A DNA stretch of 64,000 bases from Lentimicrobium sp. L6 (lineage in GTDB: Bacteria > Bacteroidota > Bacteroidia > Bacteroidales > UBA12170), in the NCBI RefSeq assembly GCF_013166655.1, contig NZ_JABKCA010000008.1, forward strand, positions 24,484 through 88,483, written 5' to 3'. Shown here piece after piece: positions 16,673 through 25,067 of the stretch (position 1 is its first letter; each line of letters starts with the position of its first letter). A program made the translations under genes and the position numbers. The notes beneath the pieces are model-generated. The model was given only the letters and a program-made list of their open reading frames with translations. It made no database searches and had not been told where the DNA came from.

Positions 16673-18049
16673 ATGCAATTACCTTACGCAGAACCATTTA
16701 AAATTAAAATGGTTGAAACTATAAAAAGAAGTACACGCGAAGAACGTGAAAAGTGGATCAAAGACGCAAAATATAATTTATTCAATCTTAAAAGTGAACA
16801 GGTTTTTATTGACCTTTTAACTGATAGTGGTACTGGAGCTATGAGTGATAAACAGTGGTCAGAAATGATGATTGGTGATGAGAGTTATGCTGGTGCTAGC
16901 TCTTTCTATAAAATGAAAGCTGCCATCAAAAATATTTTAGGCTTCGATTATTTCTTACCAACACACCAAGGAAGAGCAGCTGAGAATGTATTATTTTCTG
17001 TTTTGGTAAAAGAAGGAAACATTATTCCTGGCAACAGCCATTTTGATACTACAAAAGGTCATATCGAATTTAGAAAGGCAAAGGCAGTAGATTGTACTAT
17101 TGATGAAGCTTTTGATACTACTGTACAACACGATTTTAAAGGAAATATAGACTTAGCCAAGTTGGAAAAAACTTTCAATGATTATCCTATGGCTCAGATT
17201 CCTATGGTTATTATTACAGTAACATGTAATTCATCTGGAGGACAGCCTGTAAGCATGCAAAATATTAAAGATGTTCACGCCCTTTGTAAGAAATATGGAA
17301 CACTAGTGATGTTTGATTCTGCTCGTTTTGCTGAAAATGCATATTTCATCAAAACAAGAGAACCTGGTTATGCTGACAAAACTATCAAAGAGATTGTGAA
17401 GGAAATGTATACCTACGCTGATGCCATGACCATGAGTTCTAAAAAAGATGCCATTGTAAATATGGGAGGATTCATAGGATTTAAAGATGAAGATTTATAT
17501 AAGCAAGCTAGTGTTTTTGGAATCATTTTTGAAGGCTATATTACATACGGAGGAATGTCGGGAAGAGATATGAATGCTTTAGCTCAAGGATTAGATGAAG
17601 GTACTGAGTTTCCGTTCTTAGAATCTAGAGTTGGACAAGTAGCCTATTTAGGTAGCAAGTTAAAAGAATATGGTATTCCTATTCAAGAACCATTTGGAGG
17701 GCATGCTATTTTTGTGGATGCCAAAAGATTCCTTCCTGAATTGCCCAAAGAAGATTTCGTTGCTCAAACACTTGCAGTGGAATTGTATATAGAAGGTGGA
17801 GTAAGAGGAGTAGAGATCGGAGCGATTTTAGCTGATAGAGATCCTATTACAAGAGAAAATAGATATCCTGAATTAGAGTTATTAAGATTAGCTATTCCTA
17901 GAAGAACTTATACCAATAACCATATGGAATATATCGCAGCCGCTCTGAAGAATGTTTTCGATCGCCGCGAAGAAATCACTTCTGGCGTGAAAATCACTAA
18001 AGAAGCTCCAATCATGCGCCACTTTACTGTGGAATTGGAAAGACTCTAG
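16673..18049 (+). CDS. tnaA: Tryptophanase (tryptophan indole-lyase)
   Basis: This PLP enzyme splits L-tryptophan into indole, pyruvate and ammonia. The 458-residue sequence aligns end to end with the beta-eliminating lyase family, with the PLP Schiff-base Lys258 in SSKKD. Tyrosine phenol-lyase is the close alternative, and the nearby tyrosine operon made it worth testing. Specificity positions are those of tryptophanase: Asp125 in FDTTKGH, where the phenol-lyase has Thr, and Ile382 in VEIG, where it has the phenol-binding Arg. A long leader with a small ORF precedes the gene. A strong terminator follows it, and trpB faces it 180 bp away. Confidence 0.92.
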   Translation: MQLPYAEPFKIKMVETIKRSTREEREKWIKDAKYNLFNLKSEQVFIDLLTDSGTGAMSDKQWSEMMIGDESYAGASSFYKMKAAIKNILGFDYFLPTHQGRAAENVLFSVLVKEGNIIPGNSHFDTTKGHIEFRKAKAVDCTIDEAFDTTVQHDFKGNIDLAKLEKTFNDYPMAQIPMVIITVTCNSSGGQPVSMQNIKDVHALCKKYGTLVMFDSARFAENAYFIKTREPGYADKTIKEIVKEMYTYADAMTMSSKKDAIVNMGGFIGFKDEDLYKQASVFGIIFEGYITYGGMSGRDMNALAQGLDEGTEFPFLESRVGQVAYLGSKLKEYGIPIQEPFGGHAIFVDAKRFLPELPKEDFVAQTLAVELYIEGGVRGVEIGAILADRDPITRENRYPELELLRLAIPRRTYTNNHMEYIAAALKNVFDRREEITSGVKITKEAPIMRHFTVELERL

Positions 18050-18070
18050 TTCTAACCTCTAGATGAAATC

Positions 18071-18112
18071 AAAAGAGATGTTGTTGCCCTGGCAGTAACA
18101 TCTCTTTTTTTG
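18071..18112 (+). terminator. Terminator after tnaA
   Basis: Stem AGAGATGTT-g-TTGCC / GGCAG-t-AACATCTCT (18074-18088 / 18091-18105) followed by a run of eight T. The strongest orientation is plus. The A-rich left flank might give weak activity for trpB from the other side. Confidence 0.9.
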
Positions 18113-18230
18113 TTTTCGGGATTGAAGAAAGAAACACGAAGTTAAAGCTTGTCCATATTTGGAAAATCTATTCAATCTCATATATCTTCCAACTACTAAA
18201 TGTTGCCATCCAGCATCCAGCATCCGTCTT

Positions 18231-19421
18231 CTACATCAAATCACGCTCCACATCTTTATCTCCACGACCCGAAAGATTGATCACACTCACCTGACCAGTT
18301 TTTCCTTTGAGTAGTTTAGCTGCAAGAGCAATAGCATGAGAGGATTCAATGGCAGGAATTATACCTTCTAATTTACTTAATAGTTTAAATCCTTCAATGG
18401 CTTCATCGTCGGTAACAATATGATAATGAGCACGACCAGTATCTTTGAGTAAAGCATGTTGTGGGCTCACCCCGGGATAATCTAATCCTGCAGCAATGCT
18501 ATGCGATGGGTATATCTCATCATTCTCATCAGTTAATGCATAGCTAAATGTTCCTTGAAATACGCCTGGTTTTCCGAGGCTAAGTGTAGCAGCCGTATCC
18601 CCTAATACTCCATTTCCTCCACCTTCTGCAGCATGAATGGCAACTTCACGGTCTTTTAAGAAATCACCGAAGAGTCCTATTGCGTTTGAGCCTCCTCCAA
18701 TGCATGCAAATAGATTATCTGGCAATCTTCCTTCTTTCTCAATAAACTGCTTTTTGGTTTCCTTACCAATCACCGATTGAAAAAAACCAACCATAGTAGG
18801 ATAGGGATGGGGTCCAACCTGCGACCCTAATAAATAAAATACATGTGGATTCTCAATATAATAACCTAAGGCTGCGTCAACTGCATCTTTCAATGTAGCT
18901 GTTCCTGATTCAGTTAATACCATTTCAGCACCTAGAAGCTTTATTCTACTCACATTCATCTTTTGGCGCTCGGCATCTTTGGCACCCATAAATACCTTGC
19001 ATTTCATACCGAATAATGCAGCTGCAGTCGCGGTGGCTACACCATGTTGACCTGCACCTGTTTCCGCAACTATTTCAGTTGCCCCCATTCTTTTGGCTAG
19101 TAAAATCTGCCCAATTGTATTATTGATTTTATGCGAACCAGTATGATTTAAATCTTCTCTTTTTAAATATACCTTAGAACCAATATGTTGGCTCAAGCGA
19201 TGGGCATAATATAGGGGAGAAGGTCTTCCCACAAAATTCTTCAAGTAATAGATATATTCTTGTTCGAAACTACTGTCTTTACTGTATTTCTCGAATTGCT
19301 CAGCCAACTCTAATAATTTCCCCTCTAAAACAGGTGGTACAAACATTCCCCCATAATCTCCAAATTTACCATTAACTGATGCGAAATCTTGTTCTGTTTG
19401 TTTTGTTGTAATATTTTCCAT
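18231..19421 (-). CDS. trpB: Tryptophan synthase beta chain
   Basis: TrpB condenses indole with serine to tryptophan. The 396-residue protein is of the canonical TrpB1 type. It shows FGDYGGMFVPP (20-30), GRPSPLYYA (65-73), PLP Lys98 in HTGSHKIN, catalytic Glu120 (VAETGAGQHG), the GGGSNA phosphate loop and SGRGDKD near the end. It stands alone: trpA and the rest of the pathway are absent here, and tnaA faces it. The mRNA leader of roughly 270 nt carries a Trp-rich short ORF and an intrinsic terminator (19569-19679), indicating tryptophan attenuation. Without trpA beside it, the enzyme may either work with a TrpA encoded elsewhere or salvage free indole. Confidence 0.95.
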   Translation of the reverse strand: MENITTKQTEQDFASVNGKFGDYGGMFVPPVLEGKLLELAEQFEKYSKDSSFEQEYIYYLKNFVGRPSPLYYAHRLSQHIGSKVYLKREDLNHTGSHKINNTIGQILLAKRMGATEIVAETGAGQHGVATATAAALFGMKCKVFMGAKDAERQKMNVSRIKLLGAEMVLTESGTATLKDAVDAALGYYIENPHVFYLLGSQVGPHPYPTMVGFFQSVIGKETKKQFIEKEGRLPDNLFACIGGGSNAIGLFGDFLKDREVAIHAAEGGGNGVLGDTAATLSLGKPGVFQGTFSYALTDENDEIYPSHSIAAGLDYPGVSPQHALLKDTGRAHYHIVTDDEAIEGFKLLSKLEGIIPAIESSHAIALAAKLLKGKTGQVSVINLSGRGDKDVERDLM

Positions 19422-19568
19422 TTTAAGCTATATTTTTTGAATTAATCATTATTTTTTTTCGATAATTGGTTGTCTATTTAATGATAAACGGATGCCATCG
19501 AAATATGATTTTTTCTATCCAAAAGGAGAATTTAGTTTTCATTTATTATAATTTAAAAATTAATGCAC

Positions 19569-19598
19569 AAAAAAAGCCGAAGGTTTTCACCTTCGGCT
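19569..19598 (-). terminator. Attenuator terminator in the trpB leader
   Basis: Perfect 9-bp stem (AGCCGAAGG at 19575-19583, CCTTCGGCT at 19590-19598) with a 6-nt loop. On the minus strand it runs into a seven-T tract (19569-19575). It is oriented to stop transcripts from the promoter at 19696-19725 before they reach trpB at 19421. No minus-strand gene other than the leader ORF precedes it. Confidence 0.88.
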
Positions 19599-19655
19599 GT
19601 ATATTTTAAATATAGATATACTGGGTTACTTTCCTATTTCGAATTGAAATGAAAG
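19599..19655 (-). promoter_or_regulatory. Hairpins between Trp codons and attenuator terminator of trpB
   Basis: Directly after the three Trp codons, the RNA can fold CTTTC-ATTTC with GAAAT-(AG)-GAAAG (arms 19646-19655 and 19629-19640 on the minus strand, 5-nt loop, 2-nt bulge). This stem reaches to the leader stop codon. A 6-bp GTATAT/ATATAC stem (19616-19621 / 19599-19604) follows. A ribosome stalled on Trp codons would cover the 5' arm of the first hairpin. I could not identify a convincing antiterminator by eye. Confidence 0.5.
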
Positions 19656-19679
19656 CCACCACCAAAATCTATTATTCAT
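19626..19679 (-). CDS. trpL: trp leader peptide with three consecutive tryptophans
   Basis: The minus-strand ORF from the ATG at 19679 encodes the 17-residue peptide MNNRFWWWLSFQFEIGK and stops with TAA at 19628-19626. Three consecutive TGG codons at 19664-19656 are the hallmark of a tryptophan-sensing leader. An in-frame ATG at 19691 would add four residues but lies too close to the predicted transcription start. The ORF begins about 10 nt after that start and ends about 28 nt before the attenuator terminator, which is the right geometry for ribosome-mediated attenuation of trpB. It is too short for ordinary gene calling. Confidence 0.85.
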   Translation of the reverse strand: MNNRFWWWLSFQFEIGK

Positions 19680-19695
19680 CGCTATAATCATGTTA

Positions 19696-19725
19696 CAAAA
19701 CTAGTATTTATTTTTATTTGGCAAA
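19696..19725 (-). promoter_or_regulatory. Promoter of the trpL-trpB transcript
   Basis: The minus strand carries -33 TTTG (plus-strand CAAA at 19722-19725), an 18-nt spacer and the exact -7 element TAGTTTTG (19703-19696). Predicted transcription start is about 19690, just before the leader ORF. Confidence 0.75.
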
Positions 19726-19855
19726 TACTTTTTTTGATATTTATTCAAGTAAATTTATTATTTCTGAGCAATGTTATTGATAAACAATGCGTTGTGATTT
19801 TAAATTTTTTACTATAAAGATGAATAAGGAAGCCATTACTTTATGATATAATTTA

Positions 19856-19863
19856 TACATTTG
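19856..19863 (+). promoter_or_regulatory. Promoter -7 element TACATTTG for the first beta-barrel gene
   Basis: Exact TAnnTTTG match 36 nt before the start codon at 19900. Confidence 0.5.
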
Positions 19864-19899
19864 AGAAAAATATGACTCTAAGAATAAAACATCCTTATC

Positions 19900-20517
19900 A
19901 TGAAAAAATGCATTTTTCTAATCTTGACAGTAATTGTTTTCCTTCCTCAGGTTTTTGCCCAGTATGATGTTCAGACAAGGAATAATATATCTTGGAATTT
20001 AATAGATATGGGGTTACAGCGTTTTACCATAGATTATGAACGAATGACTAAAAATGGAAATATGTCTGTAATTATTCCATTATCTTATCGTTTTGGTGAG
20101 ATTCATCGTTCTGCGGATGATTATAGTTATAACTATTCTCCAATTGGAGATTTAGATGATTTTAAAGATGAATCAGATTGGTATGTAGGATTTGGATTTA
20201 TGTTTCACCCCATTGCTAAACCCACTAAAGTTAAATTCTTTTTCGGTCCTGAAATCAGGTTTGGTGGTGCTACCCATAGAAATGATTATTATTACTATGA
20301 GGAGTATGACTATATTTCATCAGATTTTTCTCCAAGTGAGGAAGTTCAAGAAATCAAATACGCCTATGCAGCTTTTTTAGTGGATGTAGGAATTAAATAT
20401 TATCCCATCAAGCAATTGTTTATGGGTGTTAAGATAGGAGTTGGAGCCTATGGCAATCATGAGAATAGTATAAATGCAATTGTTTCTCCAGCGTTTAAAA
20501 TGGGTTATAGCTTCTAA
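19900..20517 (+). CDS. Outer membrane beta-barrel protein, first of a paralogous pair
   Basis: This is a 205-residue exported protein of unknown function. A signal peptide (1-20, ending QVFAQ) is followed by alternating hydrophobic/polar strands typical of an 8- to 10-stranded outer membrane barrel, ending in an aromatic residue (KMGYSF). A Tyr/Asp-rich stretch around residues 128-150 is a likely surface loop. It is paralogous to the next gene: both share RNNIS, an FDYE/FEYE strand with NMSVxIP, FFGPE/FVGPE and the C-terminal MG(Y/F)xF. I cannot name a substrate or partner. Confidence 0.75.
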   Translation: MKKCIFLILTVIVFLPQVFAQYDVQTRNNISWNLIDMGLQRFTIDYERMTKNGNMSVIIPLSYRFGEIHRSADDYSYNYSPIGDLDDFKDESDWYVGFGFMFHPIAKPTKVKFFFGPEIRFGGATHRNDYYYYEEYDYISSDFSPSEEVQEIKYAYAAFLVDVGIKYYPIKQLFMGVKIGVGAYGNHENSINAIVSPAFKMGYSF

Positions 20518-20626
20518 ATTGAAATTATTACAAAGTCTTTAATAAATTTCTGATATTTGCTCAATCAAGCAACTCCAATATTTGATATTGGTCTATGTAT
20601 TTATAAGAAACAAAAAAATAAACAAT

Positions 20627-21208
20627 ATGAAAAAGTATTCTCTATTATTAATGATGGTTTTTTCAGTATTGAGCATTCATGCTCAGAAACACGATTCTGA
20701 TAAAGAGCAGGATGAAGCTGCTTTTGGAAGAAATAATATCTCTATTATGTTATCAGATGTGGTATTAAAACGAGTAAGTTTCGAATATGAGCATATATTT
20801 GGAGATGAAGGAAATATGTCGATCAATATTCCATTTTCAATTGCTATTGGTGAAGCCGATGATGTTTATGGAGACCAAGTGAATTGGTGGGGTGGTTTAG
20901 GTATGAAATTATATCCTACAGGTCAAGGTAAAATTAGATATTTCGTGGGACCAGAAGTAAGAGTGATTTCAGCTCACTATGAAGGCATTGATTATTCTTA
21001 TTATGACGGCTATACTGAAGAAAAAGATGTGAAAGAGGAATACATTCACACAGCTTTTTTACTGAATAATGGATTTATCTATGAGCCCACTAAAAACTTT
21101 ATCTTTTCTGTGAATTTAGGAGTGGGTTTCATGTCGCGAGATCAAAAAACTGGTGATGGAGTGCAACCTATGGCCACACCAAGTGTTCGTATGGGTTTCC
21201 GATTCTAA
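20627..21208 (+). CDS. Outer membrane beta-barrel protein, second of a paralogous pair
   Basis: This 193-residue exported protein starts at the ATG at 20627, where a normal signal peptide (MKKYSLLLMMVFSVLSIHAQ) begins. An ATG 45 nt upstream would place extra charged residues before the signal. The mature part has beta-barrel character, ends MGFRF and is paralogous to the preceding gene, so the pair probably arose by tandem duplication. It contains an acidic linker after the signal peptide (DSDKEQDE). The ApbE gene follows after 9 nt, so they are likely co-transcribed. Function unknown. Confidence 0.75.
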   Translation: MKKYSLLLMMVFSVLSIHAQKHDSDKEQDEAAFGRNNISIMLSDVVLKRVSFEYEHIFGDEGNMSINIPFSIAIGEADDVYGDQVNWWGGLGMKLYPTGQGKIRYFVGPEVRVISAHYEGIDYSYYDGYTEEKDVKEEYIHTAFLLNNGFIYEPTKNFIFSVNLGVGFMSRDQKTGDGVQPMATPSVRMGFRF

Positions 21209-21217
21209 ATAATTTCT

Positions 21218-22225
21218 ATGAAAAAATATTATTTCGTAATTTCCTTACTTAGTTTTGGATTACTATTTGGTTGCCAAGAAAAACCGTTAAAAAAGGTGCA
21301 TTTTACTGGTACAGCTCAAGGAACTTATTATGCCATTAACTATTACGAGACTGATTCTCGCGATTTCCAAAATGAGGTGGATAGCCTATTAAATGCTTTT
21401 GATCAATCTGTTTCTGTTTATCAGCCCAATAGTATTGTAAGTAAAATAAACAGGAACGAAGAGGTGGAATTAGACGATTGGTTCATTGAGAACTTTAACC
21501 TTTCTCAAAAAATATCAGGAGAAACAGAAGGCAGCTTTGATATGACTATTGCTCCTTTGGCCAACGTTTGGGGGTTTGGAACCTTTGAGAAGCCCGATTC
21601 TGTAAATCATGCGCTAATTGATAGTCTAAAACAATATGTGGACTATCATCAAATCTCTATTATAAATGGAAAGCTGATTAAGCAGAATCCACATATTCAA
21701 CTTAACTTTAATGCCATTGCACAAGGGTATGCAGTTGATGTTTTAGCTAAATATTTCAAATCTAATGGGATTAATGATTTCCTGATCGACCTTGGAGGTG
21801 AAATTTATGCAAGTGGACAAAAGCCCAATGGTGATCATTGGAAAATTGGCATAGAGATTCCTGAAGATGGTGCTGAGGAGCGCTTTTATAATAGAATCAT
21901 TAGCCTAAAAGATGCAGCTGTAGCCACATCAGGAAATTATAGAAAGTTTTATGAGCTAGACGGGAAAAAATATGCACATAGCTTGGATCCAAAAACAGGA
22001 TTCCCTGTTACACATAGTCTTTTAAGTACAACCGTCATTGCTCCCTCAGCTGGAGAAGCCGATGCCTACGCTACTGCTTTTATGGTGTTAGGAGTGGAAA
22101 AAACCTTAAAATATGCAGAAATTCATCCTCATATCAAGGTATACTTAATGTATGATGAAGATGGGGAACTAAAAACAGCTATGAGTAAAAGTTTTGAGGA
22201 ATATATTTCGGTTGGCAGTGAGTAA
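21218..22225 (+). CDS. apbE: FAD:protein FMN transferase lipoprotein
   Basis: ApbE transfers FMN from FAD onto a threonine of target proteins such as NqrB/NqrC or RnfD/RnfG outside the cytoplasmic membrane. The 335-residue protein has a lipoprotein signal with lipobox LFGC (Cys19). Family motifs include GTAQGTYY near the start, the DLGGEIYASG strand (about 189-198), TSGNYRKF and SLDPKTGFPV, and the metal-binding AGEADAYATAFMVLG region. Length is normal. It lies 9 nt after the second beta-barrel gene. A bidirectional terminator separates it from clpC. No Nqr or Rnf genes lie in this window. Confidence 0.93.
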   Translation: MKKYYFVISLLSFGLLFGCQEKPLKKVHFTGTAQGTYYAINYYETDSRDFQNEVDSLLNAFDQSVSVYQPNSIVSKINRNEEVELDDWFIENFNLSQKISGETEGSFDMTIAPLANVWGFGTFEKPDSVNHALIDSLKQYVDYHQISIINGKLIKQNPHIQLNFNAIAQGYAVDVLAKYFKSNGINDFLIDLGGEIYASGQKPNGDHWKIGIEIPEDGAEERFYNRIISLKDAAVATSGNYRKFYELDGKKYAHSLDPKTGFPVTHSLLSTTVIAPSAGEADAYATAFMVLGVEKTLKYAEIHPHIKVYLMYDEDGELKTAMSKSFEEYISVGSE

Positions 22226-22243
22226 ACTAGAAAAACAAATAAT

Positions 22244-22279
22244 AAAAAATCCCCTTTTCAAGCGAACAGGGGATTTTTT
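22244..22279. terminator. Bidirectional terminator between apbE and clpC
   Basis: Perfect 12-bp stem AAAAAATCCCCT (22244-22255) / AGGGGATTTTTT (22268-22279) with A- and T-runs built into the arms. It serves both converging genes. Confidence 0.92.
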
Positions 22280-22300
22280 GCATTTTATAGAAAAGAATTA

Positions 22301-24847
22301 TTATTTCTTTTTCTTAGTAATCTTAATCACAATCTTTTCCAGCTTTTTACTGTAGTCGATTGCAATAGTATCGCCTTCTTCCAATTTAGTTTTGATAATC
22401 TCTTCTGCCAACTCATCTTCAATATATTTTTGAATAGCACGCTTTAAGGGTCTTGCACCAAAATGAGGATCCCAGCCTTTTTCAGCTAAGAAATCTTTAG
22501 CCTTCTCAGTCACTCTAATCTTATATCCTAAATCGTGGATACGCTGATAAAGTCCCTTGAGCTCAATGTCGATAATCTTATGAATATCATCTCTTTCTAA
22601 ATTATTGAACACAATGACATCATCAATTCTGTTTAAGAATTCAGGTGCAAAAGCTTTCTTCAAAGCATTTTCTATAACACCTTGTGTATGTGCCGACTTA
22701 TTGCCTTGACGAGCTTGGGTATTAAATCCAACACCAGTACCGAAGTCTTTCAACTGACGACTACCAATATTAGAAGTCATAATGATAATGGTATTTTTAA
22801 AATCTACCTTTCTTCCAAAACTATCAGTGAGTTGCCCATCATCCAATACTTGTAGCATCATGTGGAAAACATCGGGATGTGCTTTCTCAATTTCATCAAG
22901 TAAGATGATAGAGTAGGGTTTGCGGCGAACTTTCTCGGTTAACTGGCCTCCTTCTTCGTAGCCCACATAGCCAGGAGGAGCGCCCACCAATCTACTTACT
23001 GCAAATTTCTCCATATACTCACTCATATCGATACGGATTAAGGTGTCGGCGGAGTCGAACATATATTCTGCGAGTATTTTTGCTAGATAAGTTTTACCCA
23101 CACCAGTAGGGCCTAAAAATATAAAAGTTCCAATGGGTTTGCTAGGGTCTTTTAATCCTGCACGATTCCTTCTAATAGCCTTTGTAACTTTCTGTATAGC
23201 ATCGAATTGACCAATAACTGATTCGGCCAAGTCATCTTCCATTTTCTGCAGTTTATCACCTTCTTTTTGGGCAATTCTTTGTACAGGAACACCGGTCATC
23301 ATAGCAACCACTTCAGCCACATCTTGCTCAGTAACTTCCTCTCTATTTATCTGAGTTTCTTGTTCCCATTTGCGTTTGGCTAAGTCTAATTCTTCTTGTA
23401 ATTCTCGTTCATTATCCCTTAACTGAGCAGCTTGTTCAAATTGTTGCTTTTTAATAGCATTTTTCTTTCTCTGAATAGCCTCCTCAATTTTTCCTTCTAT
23501 TTTAATGATACCATCAGGCACATTCATATGAGTGATATGAACACGAGCTCCAGCTTCATCTAAAGCATCAATAGCTTTGTCTGGTAAGAATCGATCACTC
23601 ATATATCTGTTGGTTAACTGAACGCATGCTTTTAAAGCTTCGTCAGAATAACGCACTAAGTGATGATCTTCATATCGTTCTTTAATATTAGATAGAATGG
23701 TTTCTGTTTCTTCAGGAGAGGTGGCATCCACAATGATTTTCTGGAATCTTCTTTCTAAAGCACCGTCTTTTTCAATGGTTTGGCGATATTCATCTAAAGT
23801 GGTTGCACCAATACATTGGAGTTCTCCACGAGCCAAGGCTGGTTTAAACATATTTGAGGCATCTAAAGAACCTGAAGCATTACCTGCACCAACGATAGTA
23901 TGAATTTCATCTATAAATAATATGATATTGGGATTTTTCTCCAATTCATTTAAAATAGCTTTCATTCTTTCCTCAAATTGACCTCTATATTTCGTTCCTG
24001 CGACAATAGATGCTAAGTCTAGGGTAAATATTCTTTTATTAAATAAAGCTCGGCTTACCTGACGACTCACAATTCTAATGGCCAAACCTTCGGCTATAGC
24101 AGACTTGCCAACACCTGGTTCCCCAATTAAAATTGGATTGTTTTTTTTACGACGGCTTAGAATTTGAGCAATACGTTCCAACTCACTTTCTCTTCCAACA
24201 ATGGGGTCTAATCTATTCTCCTCGGCTAATCGGGTTAAATCACGACCGAAATTATCTAAAACTGGAGTTGAAGATTTAGGATCCCCATCTTTTTTGCTAG
24301 GCTTATTGGTTTTTTGGGATTTCCCACTACCTTCATCTGGCTCTGGAGGAAATCCTCCAGGATATTGGTCTTCTATAGGATCTATTTTATCTTGTGTCTC
24401 TTCTTCTTTTCCACTACTATATTCTTGCACAAGAGTAGTAATTTTAGAATAATCAATCTGGTTCTTATCCAACATCTGAGTAACAATATTATCTGGGTCT
24501 TTTAAAATAGCCAATAATAAATGTTCAGTACCCACTTGTTGAGACTGAAAACGGCGAGCTTCCAAATATGTGAGTTTAATTATTCTTTCGGCTTGACGGA
24601 CAAAAGGAATATTTTGTGATGAAGAATAAGTTTCGCTTTCTGAAGCAATTGTTTTTTCTATTTTTAATCTTAGTGTATCAATGGGTAATCCCAAGTCGGA
24701 TAACATCTTATAGGCCATCCCATTTCCTTCTTTTATGATACCAAGAAAGAGATGCTCAACACCTATATAGTTGTTTTTGAGGCGAATAGCCTCTTGCCGA
24801 CTGAGTGATAGTACTTCCCTAACTCGGGCGGAGAATTTTGCTTCCAT
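22301..24847 (-). CDS. clpC: ATP-dependent Clp protease ATP-binding subunit ClpC
   Basis: ClpC is an AAA+ unfoldase that feeds ClpP or acts in disaggregation and quality control in the cytoplasm. The 848-residue protein has two Clp_N repeats (about 1-145) and a charged linker rich in Lys/Pro/Ser (about 155-195). The first AAA+ domain has Walker A GEPGVGKS and the VGAG sensor region. A UVR-type coiled middle segment ([13 protein letters not shown]) separates it from the second AAA+ domain with GPTGVGKT. The UVR-like middle and length distinguish it from ClpB and ClpA. It is monocistronic, divergent from gyrA. No clpP or mcsB lies nearby, so control by the CtsR/McsB route is not suggested. Confidence 0.93.
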   Translation of the reverse strand: MEAKFSARVREVLSLSRQEAIRLKNNYIGVEHLFLGIIKEGNGMAYKMLSDLGLPIDTLRLKIEKTIASESETYSSSQNIPFVRQAERIIKLTYLEARRFQSQQVGTEHLLLAILKDPDNIVTQMLDKNQIDYSKITTLVQEYSSGKEEETQDKIDPIEDQYPGGFPPEPDEGSGKSQKTNKPSKKDGDPKSSTPVLDNFGRDLTRLAEENRLDPIVGRESELERIAQILSRRKKNNPILIGEPGVGKSAIAEGLAIRIVSRQVSRALFNKRIFTLDLASIVAGTKYRGQFEERMKAILNELEKNPNIILFIDEIHTIVGAGNASGSLDASNMFKPALARGELQCIGATTLDEYRQTIEKDGALERRFQKIIVDATSPEETETILSNIKERYEDHHLVRYSDEALKACVQLTNRYMSDRFLPDKAIDALDEAGARVHITHMNVPDGIIKIEGKIEEAIQRKKNAIKKQQFEQAAQLRDNERELQEELDLAKRKWEQETQINREEVTEQDVAEVVAMMTGVPVQRIAQKEGDKLQKMEDDLAESVIGQFDAIQKVTKAIRRNRAGLKDPSKPIGTFIFLGPTGVGKTYLAKILAEYMFDSADTLIRIDMSEYMEKFAVSRLVGAPPGYVGYEEGGQLTEKVRRKPYSIILLDEIEKAHPDVFHMMLQVLDDGQLTDSFGRKVDFKNTIIIMTSNIGSRQLKDFGTGVGFNTQARQGNKSAHTQGVIENALKKAFAPEFLNRIDDVIVFNNLERDDIHKIIDIELKGLYQRIHDLGYKIRVTEKAKDFLAEKGWDPHFGARPLKRAIQKYIEDELAEEIIKTKLEEGDTIAIDYSKKLEKIVIKITKKKK

Positions 24848-24890
24848 AAAGCTCTTTTTAGAATAATATTAAGTCAATCAAAACTATTGA

Positions 24891-24898
24891 CAAAAATA
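24891..24898 (-). promoter_or_regulatory. Promoter -7 element (TATTTTTG, minus strand) for clpC
   Basis: Exact TAnnTTTG match on the minus strand, 44 nt before the clpC start codon. No -33 box at normal spacing was found. Confidence 0.4.
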
Positions 24899-25067
24899 GA
24901 GGTAATTTGATTGTGATGTTCTATTTTTTCAACAAGAACTTGTTAAAATTGTTCATTCTTTACTTCATCATTTCAAAGGTATTTTGAAAGAATTTAACTA
25001 TCTTCGCGTCCTTATATAAGATATGAAATCTTATGTTTAAATACTACTCAAATTACAATTTAATTCT

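Noticed and set aside
16620..16724. A 34-codon ORF overlapping the tnaA start that ends with a Trp codon, like TnaC
   Set aside because: It overlaps the tnaA coding start out of frame, so its end is constrained by tnaA codons. The Trp codon is probably chance.
16673..18049. Tyrosine phenol-lyase instead of tryptophanase, considered because a tyrosine catabolic operon is nearby
   Set aside because: Asp125 in FDTTKGH and Ile382 in VEIG match tryptophanase; the phenol-lyase needs Thr and Arg at these places.
19569..19655. A definite antiterminator pairing in the trpB leader
   Set aside because: Only 4-6 bp alternatives could be found by eye (for example GGCT with AGCC). None is convincing without folding calculations or comparative data.
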